Positions 1 through 7,770 of a DNA stretch of 64,000 bases are shown one piece after another. The position numbers were made by a program, and so were the translations under genes. Within the stretch, counting starts at the first letter, position 1. Each line of letters begins with the position of its first letter. The notes under the pieces are model-generated. The model was not told where the DNA came from. It ran no database searches and saw only the letters and a list, made by a program, of their open reading frames with translations. The DNA comes from Massilia sp. 9096 (GTDB lineage: Bacteria > Pseudomonadota > Gammaproteobacteria > Burkholderiales > Burkholderiaceae_D). The DNA lies in NCBI RefSeq assembly GCF_000745265.1, contig NZ_JQNN01000001.1:4588001-4652000 (forward strand). Direction: 5' to 3'.

Positions 1-825
1 AACGGCCTGGCGATCGCGTATGCCGAGCAGCGTGATTTCGACAAGGCGGTGCCGATCTGGCGCGAACTGACCCGCGGCGCGACGCTGTCGTCGGGCCCGG
101 CCGTCGCCTACCTGTTCGGCAACCTGGGCTATGCCTACTTCCTCGACGGCCAATACGAGAAGGCCGCGGTCGCGCTGGAAAAGGCCTGCCTGCTCAATCC
201 GCTCAACGACCGCGCCTGGCAATACCTCGGCGAGACGCTGCAAAAGCTCGGCCAGGACGAGCGCGCTCAACAGATGCTGCGCCAGGCCAGCGCGCTGCGC
301 GAGCACGATCTGCGCGCCGATTACGCCGCCGCCGGCGCCAAGGCCAAGTCGCCGGCGCTGGCCCAGGCGCTGGCGACCCCGGTGCGCGCCGACGGCGACT
401 GGGCCGTCGAAGTGGTCGGCAAGCCAGGCGGCATCCTCGAACTGCGCCGGGTGGTGTCTTCCAGCGCCGCCAAGCGCATTGTCACGCCGGCTGCGGCCAC
501 GCTCGAGATCAGCAACGGCAACGGCCGGCAAGGCATCGCGCGCCAGCTCTCGCGCCAGTTGCGCGACGCCGGCGTGAAAGTGGTCAGGATCACCAACGAA
601 AAAGGCTTCGGGGTGCGCCAGACCCGGATCGAATACCACCAGGCCTTCCGCGGCGTCGCGCAGCAGCTGGCCGAGCTCATCGGCGCCGGTGCGCCGGTCG
701 AAATCGAGAGCGTCGGACGGTCGGATTTGCGGCTGGTGATCGGCCACGACCTGCCGTCGCGAAAAATTCCCAAGCGTGCATCTGACTTGCTCGCAGCGCG
801 TGCGGGCGCGGCTGGCGCGCCCTGA
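1..825 (+). CDS. TPR and LytR_C domain protein (5' truncated by window)
   Basis: The reading frame is open from base 1, so the gene begins upstream of the window; 274 residues are visible. The first ~100 visible residues are tetratricopeptide-like helical repeats (for example the stretch around GNLGYAYFLDGQYEKAA and the following NPLNDRAWQYLGETLQKLG). After a linker, the C-terminal ~85 residues, beginning near LEISNGNGRQGIARQL, look like a LytR_C domain. TPR plus LytR_C proteins of this type often accompany Flp/Tad pilus loci, but no tad gene is visible here, so that link is only a suggestion. No enzymatic motif is seen. The 5' end and any signal peptide cannot be judged. Confidence 0.75.
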   Translation, partial: NGLAIAYAEQRDFDKAVPIWRELTRGATLSSGPAVAYLFGNLGYAYFLDGQYEKAAVALEKACLLNPLNDRAWQYLGETLQKLGQDERAQQMLRQASALREHDLRADYAAAGAKAKSPALAQALATPVRADGDWAVEVVGKPGGILELRRVVSSSAAKRIVTPAAATLEISNGNGRQGIARQLSRQLRDAGVKVVRITNEKGFGVRQTRIEYHQAFRGVAQQLAELIGAGAPVEIESVGRSDLRLVIGHDLPSRKIPKRASDLLAARAGAAGAP

Positions 826-917
826 GCCGCCGCAGTGTCGGTTTCACAACAGTATTGGGCGACAGGGTTGGATGAGAATAGTCATAATGAAAACCTCAAA
901 CAACTCGGAGAATTGCC

Positions 918-1244
918 ATGAAGTTCACCCGTCAAGTCCAAATCGCCATCGCTCAATCGGTCCTGGCCGGCTCGCTGCTGGTCTCGCTGGCCGCTTGCGC
1001 CCCGACCGCAACCCGCGAAGGCACCGGCGAATACGTCGATGATTCGGTCATCACCACCAAGGTGAAGGCTGCCTTCGCCGCCGACCCGACGGTCAAGGCT
1101 TACCAGGTCAAAGTCGAAACCTTCAAGGGCACCGTCCAGCTGAGCGGCTTCGTCGACTCGCGTCAGGCTTCCGACCGCGCCACCCAGCTGGCCCGCGACA
1201 TCAAGGGCGTGACCTCGGTCAAGAACGACATCGTCGTCAAATAA
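918..1244 (+). CDS. BON domain lipoprotein (OsmY-like)
   Basis: A 108-residue protein with an N-terminal signal sequence ending in a lipobox (LAAC, Cys at about residue 27), so it is probably a lipoprotein. The rest is one BON domain: DDSVITTKVKAAF..., a central VKVETFKGTVQLSGFVDS and a terminal GVTSVKNDIVVK. BON domains are envelope-associated modules thought to contact phospholipids or other envelope proteins, and OsmY-like members are often stress induced. The start is supported by GGAG seven bases upstream of the ATG. It stands alone between the TPR gene and a convergent GIN-domain gene. Confidence 0.85.
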   Translation: MKFTRQVQIAIAQSVLAGSLLVSLAACAPTATREGTGEYVDDSVITTKVKAAFAADPTVKAYQVKVETFKGTVQLSGFVDSRQASDRATQLARDIKGVTSVKNDIVVK

Positions 1245-1314
1245 GCGCGTCGCCGGCTGCGCGGCTGCGGCCGCGCACCGGTGCGTTTATTGCCGGCTCA
1301 TATTTCCGGCGCAA

Positions 1315-2070
1315 TTATTGCCAGCTGACCTTGCCAAAGCCGCTGGTGGTCGCATTGCGCGTCACCGGCTTGCCAAACACCGTGGCCGAACCCATGCCGC
1401 TCAGGTTGACGCTGGCGGCGGTCTTCGCATACACGCTGGCGCTGCCCAGGCCGGACATGTCGAGATCGACCGTCTCCGCGCGCAGCTGTTGCGCGTCGAG
1501 GCCGCCCACGCCGCCCAGGTGCGCGCGAAACACCTTGGCCTGGCCGCTTACCGTGATATGACCGGTGCCGCCCAGGTGCACTTCGATGCGCTCGGCCTGG
1601 CCCGGATTGAGCGTCAAGCCGCCGACGCCGCCCAGGCGCGCGTCGACGTCGCGGTATTGCCCATCAAAGCGCACCGCACCGGCCCCATCCAGCGACAGCA
1701 CCAGCTTGTCGCCTTTAAAGCCCGTCACCTCGCTCTGGCCGACGCCCTGCGACACGAACTCCTGCAGGTTCGGCACCGTCAAATCGGCACGCAGGTTCGA
1801 CTTGCCTTCCATATGCGTATTGTTTTCCATGTCGATCGTCAGCGTGTCGCCGCGCTGCACCGTCGTGATCTTCGAGACGTAGCGGCGCTCGCCCGACACC
1901 ACCAGCGACGGCGTCGGACCCTGGTGCAGCGCAAGGCGGATCACGCCGCCCAGATGGATCTTCGAGACCTTGGCGTCGATGGTGCGGTTTTCGCGCACCT
2001 CGTCCGCATGGGCATTCGCGGCCAGCGACAGGGTAGTGGCCAGGAAGGCGGCGCCGAGCAGTTTGTTCAT
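1315..2070 (-). CDS. GIN-domain (DUF2807) secreted/periplasmic protein
   Basis: A 251-residue protein with a clear signal peptide (MNKLLGAAFLATTLSLAANAHA). The mature part is a repeating beta-rich sequence with recurrent G-L-G-G and S-G-x-G motifs (LGGVGGLTLNPG, LGGTGHITVSG, LGGVGGLDAQ, MSGLGSASVYA, LSGMGSATVFG), typical of head-GIN/DUF2807 auto-transporter-like beta-helix proteins. Function is unknown in general; a secreted or surface adhesin-like role is only a family-level guess. A GGAG motif eight bases upstream of the ATG supports the start. It is convergent with the BON lipoprotein gene. Confidence 0.8.
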   Translation of the reverse strand: MNKLLGAAFLATTLSLAANAHADEVRENRTIDAKVSKIHLGGVIRLALHQGPTPSLVVSGERRYVSKITTVQRGDTLTIDMENNTHMEGKSNLRADLTVPNLQEFVSQGVGQSEVTGFKGDKLVLSLDGAGAVRFDGQYRDVDARLGGVGGLTLNPGQAERIEVHLGGTGHITVSGQAKVFRAHLGGVGGLDAQQLRAETVDLDMSGLGSASVYAKTAASVNLSGMGSATVFGKPVTRNATTSGFGKVSWQ

Positions 2071-2340
2071 GTCGTGTTCTCCGGTGGATGGCTGATGAAA
2101 CCATCATAGGCAGGCGCCACCGCGGTTGCCTCCGGATTGCGACGGACTGCACGCTGCGCGGTATGGACCGCAAATTCCACCTATTTCACTCTTGCAGCTC
2201 CTCCCAGGGAAGGTCGATTTGCCGATGGTTCCGGCACCATCGCACCGGCCACGCAGCTTGCAATTACGTGCCGGTGCGCTTCAGCTTTGGCAAGCGCGAC
2301 GGCGCCGATTGCTGCACCGTCGCGCCGCGCTGAAGGCTGA

Positions 2341-2970
2341 TCAGGAACTGCGGCGGCGACCGGCGCGCAACGCGAGCATGCCGGCCCCGATCAAGGCCAG
2401 TGAGGCCGGCTCCGGCACATCCCCGGCCGGTTCGAGCGCATTGATCCGGAAGCCGCCGACGACGGAATTGAAGAAATCGTCGCCCAGCGTGCCGTCGATT
2501 GACGTGAACGCGCCTTGCGACCACGCGACGTTCTGGTTATTGAAATAAAAAATCTGGTTCGACGGGCCGCCGAACGCGAATTCGATCAGGTAATTCGTGC
2601 CCGTGTTCAGCATGATGTCGCCGACGCCGTAGTCGATCCATTGCAAACCATTCGTCGACACGGTCGAGCCGCCGGATGCCAGCAGCCGCGTCCGGGCGAA
2701 AACGCCTTCCGACGCCGAGATCTCATACACGCCGTACTGCAGGTCAGCGCTGCTCAGGTCGAGATACACGCCGACGCTGGACAAGGTCTGCTGCGAAGCG
2801 ACATTGAAGCCGATTCCGCGATGGTTGTCCCAGCCTTCGTTGGCGTTGTTGGACACGGTCATGCCGGTCGCATCGTTGGACGGGGTGAAGGTGGTAGGGG
2901 TGGCGCTGGCTAGCGCACCGGCGAGAATCAGGGTGCTGAACAGACCTGCTTTGAGCATGGTTTTGAACAT
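2341..2970 (-). CDS. PEP-CTERM sorting domain protein
   Basis: A 209-residue exported protein: N-terminal signal peptide (MFKTMLKAGLFSTLILAGALASA), a beta-rich central domain, and a C-terminal sorting signal of V-PEP motif (VPEPASLALIGAGMLAL), hydrophobic segment and basic tail (RAGRRRSS). PEP-CTERM proteins are processed by an exosortase and usually end up at the surface or in exopolysaccharide; no exosortase lies in this window. GGAGGAG just upstream of the ATG is a strong ribosome-binding site. The specific function of the central domain is not recognised. Confidence 0.85.
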   Translation of the reverse strand: MFKTMLKAGLFSTLILAGALASATPTTFTPSNDATGMTVSNNANEGWDNHRGIGFNVASQQTLSSVGVYLDLSSADLQYGVYEISASEGVFARTRLLASGGSTVSTNGLQWIDYGVGDIMLNTGTNYLIEFAFGGPSNQIFYFNNQNVAWSQGAFTSIDGTLGDDFFNSVVGGFRINALEPAGDVPEPASLALIGAGMLALRAGRRRSS

Positions 2971-3109
2971 TTTGTGTCTCCTCCAAGATGTTGGGTTGGA
3001 GACAAAAGATGAGCAAAAACAATGCCTAAAGAAATTTTGCTTAAAAAACAGGGAATTGACTTGTCGTTGGCTGCGGGAAGCGACCTTTTGTAAGATATTT
3101 CGACGGCAA

Positions 3110-3135
3110 AAAGCCCAGCGCTAGGGCTGGGCTTT
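3110..3135 (-). terminator. Rho-independent terminator, probably of tRNA-Thr before the insertion
   Basis: A perfect 10-bp stem (AAAGCCCAGC / GCTGGGCTTT) with a 6-nt loop is followed on the minus strand by a U-run (A-run at 3108-3112 on the plus strand). It lies just outside the left copy of the 20-bp direct repeat and points the same way as the tRNA-Thr gene. It is therefore most simply the tRNA's original terminator, now separated from the tRNA by the inserted element. Confidence 0.75.
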
Positions 3136-3139
3136 CGCG

Positions 3140-3159
3140 TGAAACTGGTGCCGGCTGCA
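3140..3159. repeat. attL: left 20-bp direct repeat of the tRNA-Thr element
   Basis: TGAAACTGGTGCCGGCTGCA is identical to 7771-7790. Its last 14 bases equal the 3' end of tRNA-Thr including CCA, read on the opposite strand. The partial identity fades just inside the element (TCGAACC at 3165-3171 still matches the T-arm). This is the pattern left by tyrosine-recombinase integration into a tRNA 3' end. Confidence 0.85.
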
Positions 3160-3695
3160 AACATCGAACCAGCATCACAACCTGTGTACGAGTGGGGATA
3201 AGTGTACCGCAAAACCCAATCATATCAATGGCTTACTGATGAGTGCAAGCTATTCTACGCATGTGTCAAAGATGCCTTGTGTTACCCGATGTGATGCCCA
3301 TGTGATACCTGAGGAGTCTTTGTTAGGCCTGTAGTGCCTACCCTACCGGGGCACTTGGGACGTGAAGGCCGGGGCTACCTTGTGCCCTACTGCGGGGCGG
3401 TAGGGGGAGGGGGGAACTGGCATATGGAAAACCTACTCACCCGCTAAACGCCCAACAACAACAACGAAACAAAGGGTTTAACGGAGCTTTGAATTGGCTG
3501 GCTATGGAAGATGGGAGGGGTCTTTCTGCCAGTAACACAGAAAAATTCCGAGGGTCGATAACGTTGATGCGTGGACCTGCTGCTTGGTCAGCAGTAGCGT
3601 CAGCAGGTTCTAATTCGCTGCACTGTTGATCCGTGCACTTCTTCATACACGGATTTAGACATTGGGAACGCCAACGCGCAATGATAGCCGTCGGG
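3160..3695. other. Left non-coding part of the element
   Basis: Besides the arm-type repeats this stretch holds a G-rich segment (about 3392-3417, several runs of four to six G) and no convincing gene. The only minus-strand frame of note (3437-3646, 69 codons, just downstream of the HEPN-like gene) has no ribosome-binding site and no recognisable motif, so it is not called. Confidence 0.5.
3271..3310 (+). repeat. Tandem arm-type repeats near attL
   Basis: Three directly repeated decamers with consensus TGTGATRCCC lie at 3278-3287 (TGTGTTACCC), 3290-3299 (TGTGATGCCC) and 3301-3310 (TGTGATACCT), plus a partial copy GATGCC at 3271-3276, spaced 10-12 bp. Two similar copies lie near the other end (7687-7696 and 7700-7709). 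Their position inside both ends suggests integrase arm-binding sites; that role is inferred. Confidence 0.6.
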
Positions 3696-4421
3696 TCAAG
3701 TGATATCGCGTCCCTGGTCGTGCCAAAAGTCGGTTGCTGCCGTAGTCATGACCATATTGAACCGCTCCCATGTAAAGCTGGTTCCACGAACAAGCCCCCC
3801 AACCATTTCGACAAGTCCTTCCATAGCGTCAATGGTGGGTTTCAGGTCCCTATATGTAATACCTAATTTACTGATGTCTATCGGCTGGTAGGTTGTCCGA
3901 AGAACCTCGGTATGTGCGGTAATTTTGTTGCGAATCGTGTAGCAGTCCGCAATGATCGCGCAGTTCTTTAGGTTTGCCCAAGCTGCCATTACTGCATCAT
4001 ATTTACGGTCGAACTCAGTTTCGTACTTGACGATTTGGTCACGCTCTCTAGCTCGATAAATCGCTGCCAAAGTGGGGTCGGTTTCTAACCTTTCACTCAA
4101 CAATTCTGCGTCACAGTTTCGCTGTCGAAGGTCTGCGCGTATTTCGGGTACTGCAATGTCAGTCAAAATCCGTTTGATACTTGGAGTGTTTGAATCAAAA
4201 TCCCGCATTAGTTTTGCGATGTCTTGGCAGCAAGACAGAAACAATGATCGTCGCAGTACGGTGAACCCGCGCCCCTGTTTTGACGATTCGTACCGACGAT
4301 TCACGTTTTCATCAAAAAGCATGGGGTGAAGCATTTCGTACCGCTCCCGCAACTGAAGAAAGTCATTAAGCAAGTACGTTGCATGAGCAATAATTTTCTC
4401 CGTCGAGGCTGCGGTTCCCAT
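3696..4421 (-). CDS. AbiU2/HEPN-like protein, candidate abortive-infection RNase
   Basis: A 241-residue, largely alpha-helical protein. The key feature is R164-N165-x4-H170 (RNKITAH), which fits the Rx4-6H active-site motif of HEPN ribonucleases with a polar residue after Arg. The general layout (helical N-terminus, LSCCQDIAKLMRDF around 62-75, HEPN motif in the second half) resembles AbiU2-type HEPN proteins of phage defence; this is family resemblance by eye. The frame is open upstream to 4514, but I chose the internal ATG at 4421 because AAAGGAG lies five bases upstream and the preceding 31 residues look like leader DNA. No nucleotidyltransferase antitoxin is adjacent. It is the only non-recombinase gene of the element and is divergent from the serine recombinase gene. 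Alternative: a non-catalytic HEPN protein of other function. Confidence 0.6.
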   Translation of the reverse strand: MGTAASTEKIIAHATYLLNDFLQLRERYEMLHPMLFDENVNRRYESSKQGRGFTVLRRSLFLSCCQDIAKLMRDFDSNTPSIKRILTDIAVPEIRADLRQRNCDAELLSERLETDPTLAAIYRARERDQIVKYETEFDRKYDAVMAAWANLKNCAIIADCYTIRNKITAHTEVLRTTYQPIDISKLGITYRDLKPTIDAMEGLVEMVGGLVRGTSFTWERFNMVMTTAATDFWHDQGRDIT

Positions 4422-4487
4422 TACAACTCCTTTTCTTTGATAGCTCGACAGCCTACCAGTTCCAGTACTCTGTGCCAATTTACCCAC

Positions 4488-4590
4488 TGTACGGAAATGA
4501 CCGTTTTCGTACACATCAGGTAGGCCTGTACGAAAGTATGCTTGAGCTATTTACGTACAGTGTGTATGATTCGTACATCAGTTTCGTACA
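4488..4590. promoter_or_regulatory. Cluster of CGTACA half-sites: candidate res site or operator
   Basis: Between the two divergent genes lie: TGTACGGAAA (4488-4497), TTTCGTACA (4505-4513), TGTACGAAA (4527-4535), ACGTACA (4553-4559), TTCGTACA (4570-4577) and TTTCGTACA (4582-4590). The second and third form a perfect 9-bp inverted repeat with a 13-bp spacer. The cluster covers the recombinase promoter. A multi-dyad array upstream of a small serine recombinase gene is what one expects of a resolution site that also autoregulates; it could equally be an operator for another protein. Confidence 0.6.
4542..4570 (+). promoter_or_regulatory. Sigma-70 promoter of the serine recombinase gene
   Basis: TTGAGC (4542-4547), a 17-bp spacer and TATGAT (4565-4570), ending 35 bases before the ATG. 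Two CGTACA half-sites overlap the spacer and the end of the -10 element and another lies just downstream, so binding there would block transcription. Confidence 0.65.
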
Positions 4591-4605
4591 CCCTAAGGAA
4601 AACTA

Positions 4606-5184
4606 ATGTCCCGAGTCTTTGCCTACTGCCGCGTATCCACCGCTGACCAAACCACTGAGAACCAGGTACAGGAAATCGCCGCAGCGGGTTTTAGCATTGC
4701 CCCCCAGCGCATCGTTACGGAGACTGTTTCCGGTTCGGTGGCTGCGTTGGAACGTAAGGGGTTCGTTAAGCTACTGGACAAGCTGGAACAGGGTGACGTA
4801 CTCGTTGTAACGAAGCTAGACCGCCTTGGGCGTAATGCGATGGATGTACGGACGACTGTGGAGCGTCTGGAAGCGTCAGGCGTCAGGGTTCACTGCCTTG
4901 CTTTGGGTGGCGTTGACCTGACTAGCCCAGCAGGGAAGATGACCATGCAAGTTATCAACGCTGTGGCTGAGTTTGAACGTGATCTGCTGATTGAACGTAC
5001 CAATGCTGGAATCAATCGTGCTAAGGCTGAAGGAAAGGCCTTCGGGAGACCTTCAGCCCTTACGGTGGCCCAGCAGGAACAGGTTAGGCAGCAAATCCAA
5101 GCTGGCGTCCCTATCGCGCAGATTGCCAAGGCGCACCAAACGTCCCGTCAGACCGTTATGCGGTTGCGTGCAAACATGGCATAG
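4606..5184 (+). CDS. Serine recombinase, resolvase/invertase family
   Basis: A 192-residue small serine recombinase. The N-terminal catalytic domain has FAYCRVST with nucleophile Ser11 and Arg9, TKLDRLGRN (69-77) and the conserved helix region [16 protein letters not shown] (121-136). It is followed by the arm motif [12 protein letters not shown] and a C-terminal helix-turn-helix ([18 protein letters not shown], about 170-187). Length matches resolvase/invertase relatives. TAAGGAA five bases upstream of the ATG is the ribosome-binding site. The gene is divergent from the HEPN-like gene and preceded by the CGTACA array, its likely binding region. Transposon resolvases normally come with a transposase; none is present, so the substrate may be dimers of the excised element, or the protein may act as a regulator. 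Confidence 0.9.
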   Translation: MSRVFAYCRVSTADQTTENQVQEIAAAGFSIAPQRIVTETVSGSVAALERKGFVKLLDKLEQGDVLVVTKLDRLGRNAMDVRTTVERLEASGVRVHCLALGGVDLTSPAGKMTMQVINAVAEFERDLLIERTNAGINRAKAEGKAFGRPSALTVAQQEQVRQQIQAGVPIAQIAKAHQTSRQTVMRLRANMA

Positions 5185-6221
5185 GTGGTACGCCTGTCTC
5201 ATCTGCCTATTTATTAGGCACTGATTATTTAGGGTATGCGGCTTTACGCCTTCTTGAACGAAGACCGACCCTTGGGAACTCGTAGCAAGACCACACGAAA
5301 AGCTAAAATCCACACCTGAGAGAAGAGGAAGCAGCCTACCGTGGGGGGTAGGGGGGCAATACTGAAGAATCTTTAGATCAACCAAGGAATCTGTAGGTAC
5401 CCTACTACCCCTATGGCACAGACCAAATGACAATACCTAAAGGTTTTACCTGATGGTTTTACTAAGAATGCACCTTACTAAAGACTAAGAAACCTATGGA
5501 ATTCCAAGGAAGTCTATAGGCTGATGGTCTTCCTTCTACTAAGGCTTATGGTCTTTCCTTTTGGTATGCGCCAATGGGTGAACTTAAAGAATAAGTAGTT
5601 CTTAAGCCTGCCATATGAACCCAAGGATACTGAACACTTGGTCTTCCCTACCACCCGCTTGGCAATCGAGACGCATAGTCTTGGTTGGTGTTTTTTTCTG
5701 TGTAAGTGGTCATCAAGGCAGGAATCAGCTAGACCCCTGATCGGTGTTTTTTCGATCCCGCCAACTTCGTTTGATAGCGGAACTCTTGCAACGCGATTAG
5801 ACGCGTTTTCAGGCGTTTTCCTGCCTAGCCCCATAGTTCCTAGTCAAAGCTTGACCAAGGGCTTCCAAAGGCTATTTGAACCATTTGGGGCGATCCCATG
5901 CTCAGCCAGACAAAGGTTGCTTATGCGGTCGTTGCAGGAAGCCACGAGAGGGCTTCTAAGGCGTTTTCTCCATCTGCGTGACATCAACCTTGCACCGCAA
6001 CGACAAAACGCCCAGTAGGGCTTCCTATGGCTTTGCAGCAAGCTTATTGGTAGAAAATCCACCGTTGCTGACGATGAAGGTGGCATGGCAGATCATTACC
6101 GACCATTGCGATCGTAGGAAGCCCATATAGACGTTTTAGGGTGTTTTCTACGTAAGCTGGTCCAAACCCCTGCATTTCGCGAAAGAAAGGACTGTAGGGT
6201 GTCCTAGGGCCTAGTATGGGC
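5185..6221. other. About 1 kb repeat-containing region without a convincing gene
   Basis: No frame here shows a ribosome-binding site, domain or credible protein composition. Repeated motifs are seen: GGGCTTCC-like copies at 5859-5866, 5950-5957 and 6018-6025 and inverted ones at 5936-5943 and 6117-6124; GCGTTTTC copies at 5803-5810, 5813-5820 and 5961-5968, with an inverted CAAAACGC at about 6004-6011; and a G-rich stretch at about 5341-5356. The content could be a replication or transfer origin, an untranslated RNA, or decayed genes; nothing seen decides between these. Confidence 0.45.
5204..5220. terminator. Weak hairpin after the serine recombinase gene
   Basis: TGCCTA/TAGGCA forms a 6-bp stem with a 5-nt loop, 20 bases after the stop codon. 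It lacks a clean U-run (ATTATTT follows), so it is a possible but weak terminator. Confidence 0.35.
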
Positions 6222-7664
6222 CTATCCCCGAACAGCCCCCATAGCCTTATTAACCCACTCGGCCAACAGGTCCAACGGATACCCTTGTCCATACCGAGCA
6301 CCGACTCCTTGGGTGGTATGACCAAGAATCTGGTCTTGGACGGAATCGGGACACTGGACAGCGCGCAGACGGTCTTTCATCGAATGACGCAGGCTATGGC
6401 AGGTCAGCCCTGCACCTTGAAGACTGTCGCGGGTACGAATCCATTTGTTCAAGGTAGCCGACACCGAGTTGATGCTGCACGCCTTCGCCGTCGTGTATTG
6501 GGGGAACAGGAATTTGGAACCATTGGCGACGGTCTGAGCGGCCTTCACGGCCTGTACCGCCCTAGGCGTTAAAGGCACCCTACGGGCGCTTCCCGAGTTC
6601 TTCAGTGAACGCCAGGGGTGTTCTTTCAGATCGATGTACGGGGTATCGTCATCAAGGTAAACATCAGCCAAGGCCAAACCGGTGACTTCCGCCAGCCTGC
6701 ACCCGGTTTCAGCCAAAATCGTGACAATACAACGGGGCTGATCCCAGCCTTTGACAACGACCCATTCATCAATGCCGTGGTGCAGTGACCGCAACTGCTG
6801 CAAGTCGAACGGAATGCGCTTTTGAACATCCTTTCCCATGTCGGGGATGTCAACGCTGGAAAACCGATTGGGAATATTAAGCTCGTTCTCCTTGATTGCG
6901 CGCGTGACAGCAGCGTTGATGCAGTTCAGGTAACGCTGAACCGTCGTGGTGGCGATCGGCTTGCCGTCTTTGTTGTGCTCGCCAGCACGCAGCCATTTGA
7001 CGAAGTCATTTACTTCTTGGCGACGGATGAAAGCAAGCGCACGGTCGGACTTAAGGAAATCGCGTAGATACCCAAAAGCAATCTTTCCCGATTTAGCGGT
7101 CTTTTCGGACCGAGAAGCGATGTATTGGTCAAGACAATCGCTCAGGGTGAATTCCCGGCGTCCTTGGGCAATCTGAAGGGCCGTAGCGACAACAGGGGGC
7201 AGGTGTGGGTCGATATCCCGCTTCGGATTAACCGAGATACCATGTTCGTATGCTTCGTGCAAATTGTCCTGAACCTTGGCAGGAAGATTGTCTTCAATCT
7301 CATCGAAGAAGACGCTTAACGCTTCTTCGTCAGCATTGGGTGCAGCAGGGTCAATGCCCCTATTCCTGAGAAGCTGCTCTCCCTGGGCCAGCGTTCTAGC
7401 TTTAGACGGGTTGCGCAGTTGCTCCCATTCCTTATCGTGCTGCTCGGCCAGCTTCGCAATCCTAGGCGCTGCTGCCTTAGGGTCGGTAGTTTGCAGACTG
7501 ATGACGATCTGCGGCTTGCCAGCCCAAGGCGAACCAGAGGCTTCCAGCAGGGGCTTGATGTCGTCAGGAATCCGACGGCGGTAGTAGAGAAGGGAACTGG
7601 AAGGCTTCTTCCAGAGATGTTTTACCTTGACGGACACGATTGGGGATAAGGCAAGCAGAGGCAT
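6222..7664 (-). CDS. Tyrosine-type site-specific integrase
   Basis: A 480-residue phage-type integrase. The N-terminus (HLWKKPSSSLLYYRRRIPDDI) resembles the DUF6538-type leader of large proteobacterial integrases. It is followed by a core-binding SAM-like domain and a C-terminal catalytic domain with the first Arg in ETGCRLAEVTGL, the HxxR box in CHSLRHS, the later His in ILGHTTQG and the Tyr nucleophile in GARYGQGY. All catalytic residues appear present, so it is probably active. It starts about 107 bases from the right direct repeat and reads into the element, the usual place for a tRNA-targeting integrase. No clear ribosome-binding site precedes the ATG; an in-frame GTG ten codons downstream (before SVKVKHLW) is an alternative start. 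Confidence 0.9.
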   Translation of the reverse strand: MPLLALSPIVSVKVKHLWKKPSSSLLYYRRRIPDDIKPLLEASGSPWAGKPQIVISLQTTDPKAAAPRIAKLAEQHDKEWEQLRNPSKARTLAQGEQLLRNRGIDPAAPNADEEALSVFFDEIEDNLPAKVQDNLHEAYEHGISVNPKRDIDPHLPPVVATALQIAQGRREFTLSDCLDQYIASRSEKTAKSGKIAFGYLRDFLKSDRALAFIRRQEVNDFVKWLRAGEHNKDGKPIATTTVQRYLNCINAAVTRAIKENELNIPNRFSSVDIPDMGKDVQKRIPFDLQQLRSLHHGIDEWVVVKGWDQPRCIVTILAETGCRLAEVTGLALADVYLDDDTPYIDLKEHPWRSLKNSGSARRVPLTPRAVQAVKAAQTVANGSKFLFPQYTTAKACSINSVSATLNKWIRTRDSLQGAGLTCHSLRHSMKDRLRAVQCPDSVQDQILGHTTQGVGARYGQGYPLDLLAEWVNKAMGAVRG

Positions 7665-7686
7665 GCGGTAGCGTAAGTGGTACGGG

Positions 7687-7709
7687 TATGATACCCATTT
7701 GTGATACCA
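7687..7709 (+). repeat. Tandem arm-type repeats near attR
   Basis: TATGATACCC (7687-7696) and TGTGATACCA (7700-7709) repeat the decamer found at 3278-3310, in the same orientation, between the integrase start and the right direct repeat. In an excised circle the two groups would flank the joined att core. Confidence 0.6.
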
Positions 7710-7770
7710 CTCATGCTTAGGTGCGCCTTAAAATCCTAGTCGAATCAACGACTTATGCGATCTAAGGGCT

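Noticed and set aside
3271..3310. The short tandem repeats near attL as a CRISPR array
   Set aside because: Units are 10 bp with 1-3 bp between them; no spacer-sized segments and no cas genes. Integrase arm sites fit better.
3437..3646. A 69-codon frame downstream of the HEPN-like gene, considered as a possible antitoxin or small partner
   Set aside because: No ribosome-binding site, no recognised motif, and a Cys-rich odd end; it is mentioned in the region note only.
4606..5184. The serine recombinase as part of a Tn3-family transposon
   Set aside because: No transposase gene and no terminal inverted repeats with target duplication were seen; the ends of the unit are the tRNA repeats.
5514..6018. 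Overlapping frames of 106 (minus) and 126 (plus) codons in the element
   Set aside because: Neither has a ribosome-binding site or plausible protein features, and they lie on opposite strands of a repeat-bearing region.
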